From Marthasterias glacialis (taxonomy: Eukaryota > Echinodermata > Asteroidea > Forcipulatida > Asteriidae): DNA of 64,000 nt. The stretch's first letter is position 1. Every line of letters starts with the position of its first letter. The position numbers and the translations under genes were made by a program. Shown in pieces: positions 60,521 through 64,000 of this stretch. Location of the stretch: contig OU452233.1 of the NCBI GenBank assembly GCA_911728455.2, positions 11,714,167-11,778,166 of the forward strand. Direction: 5' to 3'. The notes beneath the pieces are model-generated. The model saw only the letters and a list, made by a program, of their open reading frames with translations, ran no database searches and had not been told where the DNA came from.

Positions 60521-62192
60521 TTAAGCTTGGGCGGTTCCTTCGGTTACCCGGTTCTACCCAGTTCCAAAATGAAAACTGGACCCGCGATTCCACCCCTCTG
60601 CTGAACCGAGGACCCGGTTTCGTCGGTTCCGACTTCAAAGGACCGAGTCCCGAGTCATGACCACACACTCACAGCTAGCTTGGCACACAGTAACACACAC
60701 ACGGCTTTACGGAGCCGGTTTCAGAACCGGTCCAAAGACTTGGTCCTGGGACCAACTACATGTATGTGTTATTGTGTTGTAAGCATTGACGACCGCAGAC
60801 TAAGCGCAGACACCGCGAAGACTCCGAAGCTGATAGAAGGAGTATCAAATATCACAGTTTATGACACCACGCACACACACACAGCCACTGATTGGCTTCG
60901 CAGGGCCAAGGTAGACAATTGGTGTGGCTGGCCACGTAACATGAATAAACATAACACAAAAATGCCACCGCTAATCTCTGCCATGAAGTTCATTAAATCT
61001 GGCAGCGTACAAAGCGACAATTTGTAAGAATTGTTACATGATGTCAACCTTTGGTAATGGTAAGGGGACTGGGTACATGTAGTTTAGTTTTATTTAAAGT
61101 GTTGCAGCCTGTAAGCTTTGAACTGGCGGCACCGGCGAAGTTTTAACCTAAAGTTGTTATTAATGCTAGTTAATTAGTGTGGTCGCACTGGTTGATACTT
61201 TGACATCTTGACGTACATTTTTATGGGGTTTCTTTTTTGAAAATGAAAAAAAAAAAACTTGTGGTTTTCCTGATGCTTGGCATTCATGTAACAAGAAATT
61301 CACAAATCCTTTCTGACGCCATTCCTCTATTAGAAAAAATATATATTAATGGCATAACGGATTTCTCAATTAGAAAAAGACCGCTTTGCAAGGCAACTAT
61401 ATTATTCCTAAACGCAAATCTATTCTCTTGATTCATGATTATACACCAACGGAAGTTAAGCTAACATTAGCTCAGGGCAGGGTTAATATATTGGTTTGAC
61501 AGAAAAAGATAAATTAAAGTTTTCAAAAGTTGCTCATTACAATTACAAGAATGTGTTTCTTCCATTCTGAGATTTATTTCATCTCTTGTAGAAGTAAAAA
61601 CAAATGTTATGCCGTAGCGCTACACCAGAACACTATAAACCGACCCTATTAAATAGAATAGATGGCCCTGCACTGTGAATAAAAAACAACTCCAATCCCA
61701 AACAAAACTGTCAATCAAATCAACATCATGCTGGAAGCAAGCTGGACCATTACATTACACCATGAGGGGAGGACAATTGAGACTCGTCATGATTGTGTAA
61801 AAAAAACATCTCAATTCACACTGCCATTCCTTGTGTACACTACTGGTCTCACGCACAAAGTCTCAACGATTCGCCCCTATAACATGTAATGGAGTGATCC
61901 AAATATCCTGATACATACAACCTATATAACACTTGCGTTGTGTTCATGTGCAGTGTACATGACAGGTCGTAGCCAGCCGGGGTGATATACTCAGTACATG
62001 GTATATGTACTTGTATTGTAAATGTACATACAGAGATTCTGTTAAGGGACTGGTTGCGCTATGCGAGGCATTGTGGGGCCGGGACCGCTTATGTTTTTTA
62101 TTGAATTTAATGGAACCGAGTCCGATTCAGAACCGAGTCCTTTTTTCAGAACCGCGACCGAGTCCAAAATTTCTGGAACCGCCCAAGCTTAA
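60521..62192. mobile_element. 1.67-kb element with 18-bp perfect TIRs TTAAGCTTGGGCGGTTCC
   Basis: The left end TTAAGCTTGGGCGGTTCC (60521) and the right end GGAACCGCCCAAGCTTAA (62175-62192) are exact inverses. Sub-terminal regions are rich in GGTTCCG, GACCGAGTCC and CGGTTC words. No recognisable transposase. The interior (60680-61460) has short open frames but no similarity I can name. Ends that begin and finish in TTAA could mean a TTAA target (piggyBac/Kolobok-like), but this is not proven. Confidence 0.7.
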
Positions 62193-63316
62193 CTTAACAC
62201 AAATATGTAATGAAGAAGACCTTTAATTTGGTTTGTAAAGTAATTTAACTTACTAATCACCACTGACAGTGTGGATTAATGGGCTTACTTTTACATTTTT
62301 AAGACATTTTGCATATGTCATACTTGTAATTGTATCAAAAGTGGATAAAAACTGCCCCTCAATAAACTGATCAGAAACAGGTGATGCTGCCTGTACACCG
62401 CAAATAAAGTACCGCTTAGACCCAGTCTGAGGGGCTAAACTACTTTTTTTTAGATTTTGACTTTCTCGGTCGAAATAGTACGACTGATAAAGAAAAAATC
62501 TATCATATAAAAAAAAAAAAGAGTACAGCGCCCCAGTTACTGGGTCAATACTCATTGCTGTAAATGGCGATGATCTTTCGGAACGAAAAACTGCAACTTC
62601 TCCAGGATTTCAACAGATTAGGAACAAAAAGTGTCTTGTCAATATCAAAAGGTTAGTCAGTTTGTCAGATGGTTTTGAGAAGTTTTGATCAGTTTCTGTT
62701 TCTGTACAATTTTCCTGTTAGTTAGTGTTATCCAATCGGAAACTGGCACCAGACAGACAGAGGGACAGGGTATAACATGCAAAAAACTGAAAATAAGGCG
62801 TCACTCAGTTCTTGGGGTCGGTGACAACCACCTACCAAGTTTACTATGACATGTAAATCATGTGTACAGTCGTGGGTCAATGCAATAGCTAGCAGCTGTA
62901 TGCCTAGCAGTAGCACTGTACTGTAGCAGGGAGCACGAGATAGATACAAACAGTTTAAAAGTAAACACTACCTTTAAATAATATTAATTAAAAGTACATC
63001 TCATCTGTACAAACTTACCTTAAAACACTAAATTATACAATCACTGCCACATAAAAACGACTGGACTTCATCAGAATAAACTGAAGTATTACTACAACAA
63101 AATGTCACTCCTCACGCTAAGCCACAGACACACACACAGGGCCCAGCAGACAGCAACAACAAGGACACTCCCCAAAATAACTGGTAATCAAGCGTGAAGC
63201 CACAACTCAAACAAGAACCTACCACCTCGATTTGATAGAAGTTGTGTTGTGTGCATAAAGAATAGTTGGGTGTCTTTTGCGCCCCCTAGTGGTGGCTCTA
63301 CAGCAGTAGTTGCATT
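62193..63316. other. Non-coding stretch with a degenerate GACCCAGT inverted repeat
   Basis: GACCCAGTCTGAGGGGCT (about 62418) and AGCGCCCCAGTTACTGGGTC (about 62530) form a weak inverted repeat enclosing T- and A-runs. A third related site, GACCCAGTCTGGGGGCGGGG, is at about 63478. This may be a small MITE family. No gene recognised. Confidence 0.4.
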
Positions 63317-63449
63317 CAAAATGGCGGCCCCCTTTCTGTCTGTCATGTCTGTTGTGGAGAGTGTAGTTACTGTTCGTGTTACTTAAAACATGGAGTTAGT
63401 GTTTAGTGTAACTCATGCCTGCTAGTGCTATTCAAGATGCAAGAAACAG
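63317..63449 (+). promoter_or_regulatory. Possible + strand promoter and first exon with YY1-type motif
   Basis: CAAAATGGCGGCC at 63317-63329 matches the YY1-type AANATGGCGGC motif found just downstream of start sites of many animal housekeeping genes. A consensus donor (ACAG, then GTAGGA) follows at 63450. The frame from ATG at 63436 (ATGCAAGAAACAG) is open into that donor, and earlier ATGs give only short frames. A + strand gene may start here and continue past the window. This is inference from motifs only. Confidence 0.3.
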
Positions 63450-63842
63450 GTAGGATGAATTTATGCAGTTTTGCTAGACCCAGTCTGGGGGCGGGGCGCT
63501 GTAGTGTTGTTGATGTTTGTTAGTCATGTTAGTGTTGCCTAGCCTGCCCTAGCCTACTCCTAGAACTATGAGGTTCGTTCCGCTATCGTCTCCACGAGCC
63601 TCATAGAGTGATATGTACAAAATCCTATTCGAAACTTTCTGCCCTTCACGTTTACATGGCTACAGTTCTTTTTTGAAATCAGATCTCACCAAAACTAGGC
63701 TCTATGTGTTCTTTCAACTCTGATCGAGCGTTGCACTGGTCCAGAAAATCCACTCCGCAAACTAAAAGTTGTTAAAAAGTGATAAATTCTCACCGTAATT
63801 TAGATCCCATTCAAACAGTATTGCAACAAATATGGCGACCGG

Positions 63843-64000
63843 AGTTGCAAAATTAACTGGTATGCTGCTATGCCGTGCGCTGGTCCTATGGGCTGGTTCC
63901 GCGTACCAGTTAATTTAAAATTTTTTAAATTAACTGGTACGCGGAACCAGCCCATAGGACCAGCGCACCGCATAGCAGCATACCAGTTAATTTTGCAACT
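63843..64000. repeat. 158-bp near-perfect palindrome at window edge
   Basis: The arms around 63921.5 pair over the whole 158 bp with two mismatched positions: the central T/T and one C/C pair in GCTATGCCGTGCGC against its partner. Each arm has the inverted short ends AAATTAACTGGTA and TACCAGTTAATTT, so it may be two small elements head to head. It reaches the last base and may extend beyond. Confidence 0.9.

Noticed and set aside
62253-62555. Minus-strand frame of 100 codons beginning MSIDPVTGALYS
   Set aside because: It faintly recalls a sema-domain start, but the similarity ends at once. The frame runs through T/A runs and a GACCCAGT inverted repeat, so it is more likely chance.

Overview
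The window looks like genomic DNA from an invertebrate deuterostome, most likely an echinoderm or a relative (hemichordate or lancelet are alternatives). The reasons are AT-rich DNA, many TACATGTA-type words, genes with short exons and long introns, a DIRS-type retroelement, a LINE with a 2A-like peptide motif, and dense small inverted-repeat transposons. There is no bacterial gene organisation, no CRISPR array, and I recognised no rRNA or tRNA gene. Species assignment is inference.

Layout. 1-4078: right-hand part of a DIRS-type tyrosine-recombinase retroelement on +, ending in a perfect 84-bp inverted repeat. 5104-17433 (+): the last six visible exons of a gene of the glutamate carboxypeptidase II / transferrin receptor family (M28 fold). 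Most of its catalytic zinc residues are replaced and about one residue in eight is methionine. Its last intron holds an old LINE (+) split by a younger, nearly intact LINE (-) that carries a 2A motif. 17434-25196: convergent intergenic DNA with small transposons and a 57-60-bp minisatellite. 25197-38210 (-): a complete 12-exon calpain-5/TRA-3-type protease, 638 residues by my splice model, with the full Cys-His-Asn triad. The minisatellite at its 3' end repeats the last codons and the stop codon of this gene.

39551-48335: an 8.8-kb tandem array of a ~40-bp pyrimidine-rich unit, about 1.3 kb upstream of the calpain start codon, with at least three levels of segmental duplication. It is open in all three + frames, but this follows from the unit and is not coding. 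48336-64000: mainly non-coding DNA packed with non-autonomous DNA transposons, including four copies of one ~790-bp family within 8.4 kb, a 1.67-kb TIR element and hAT-like MITEs. It also has one candidate membrane-protein exon (49422-49754, -), a possible first exon and YY1-type promoter near 63.3 kb (+), and a 158-bp near-perfect palindrome touching the window edge.

The two supported host genes are convergent (tail to tail) and have no evident functional link. All splice sites, repeat boundaries and family calls come from reading the sequence; no database search was run.
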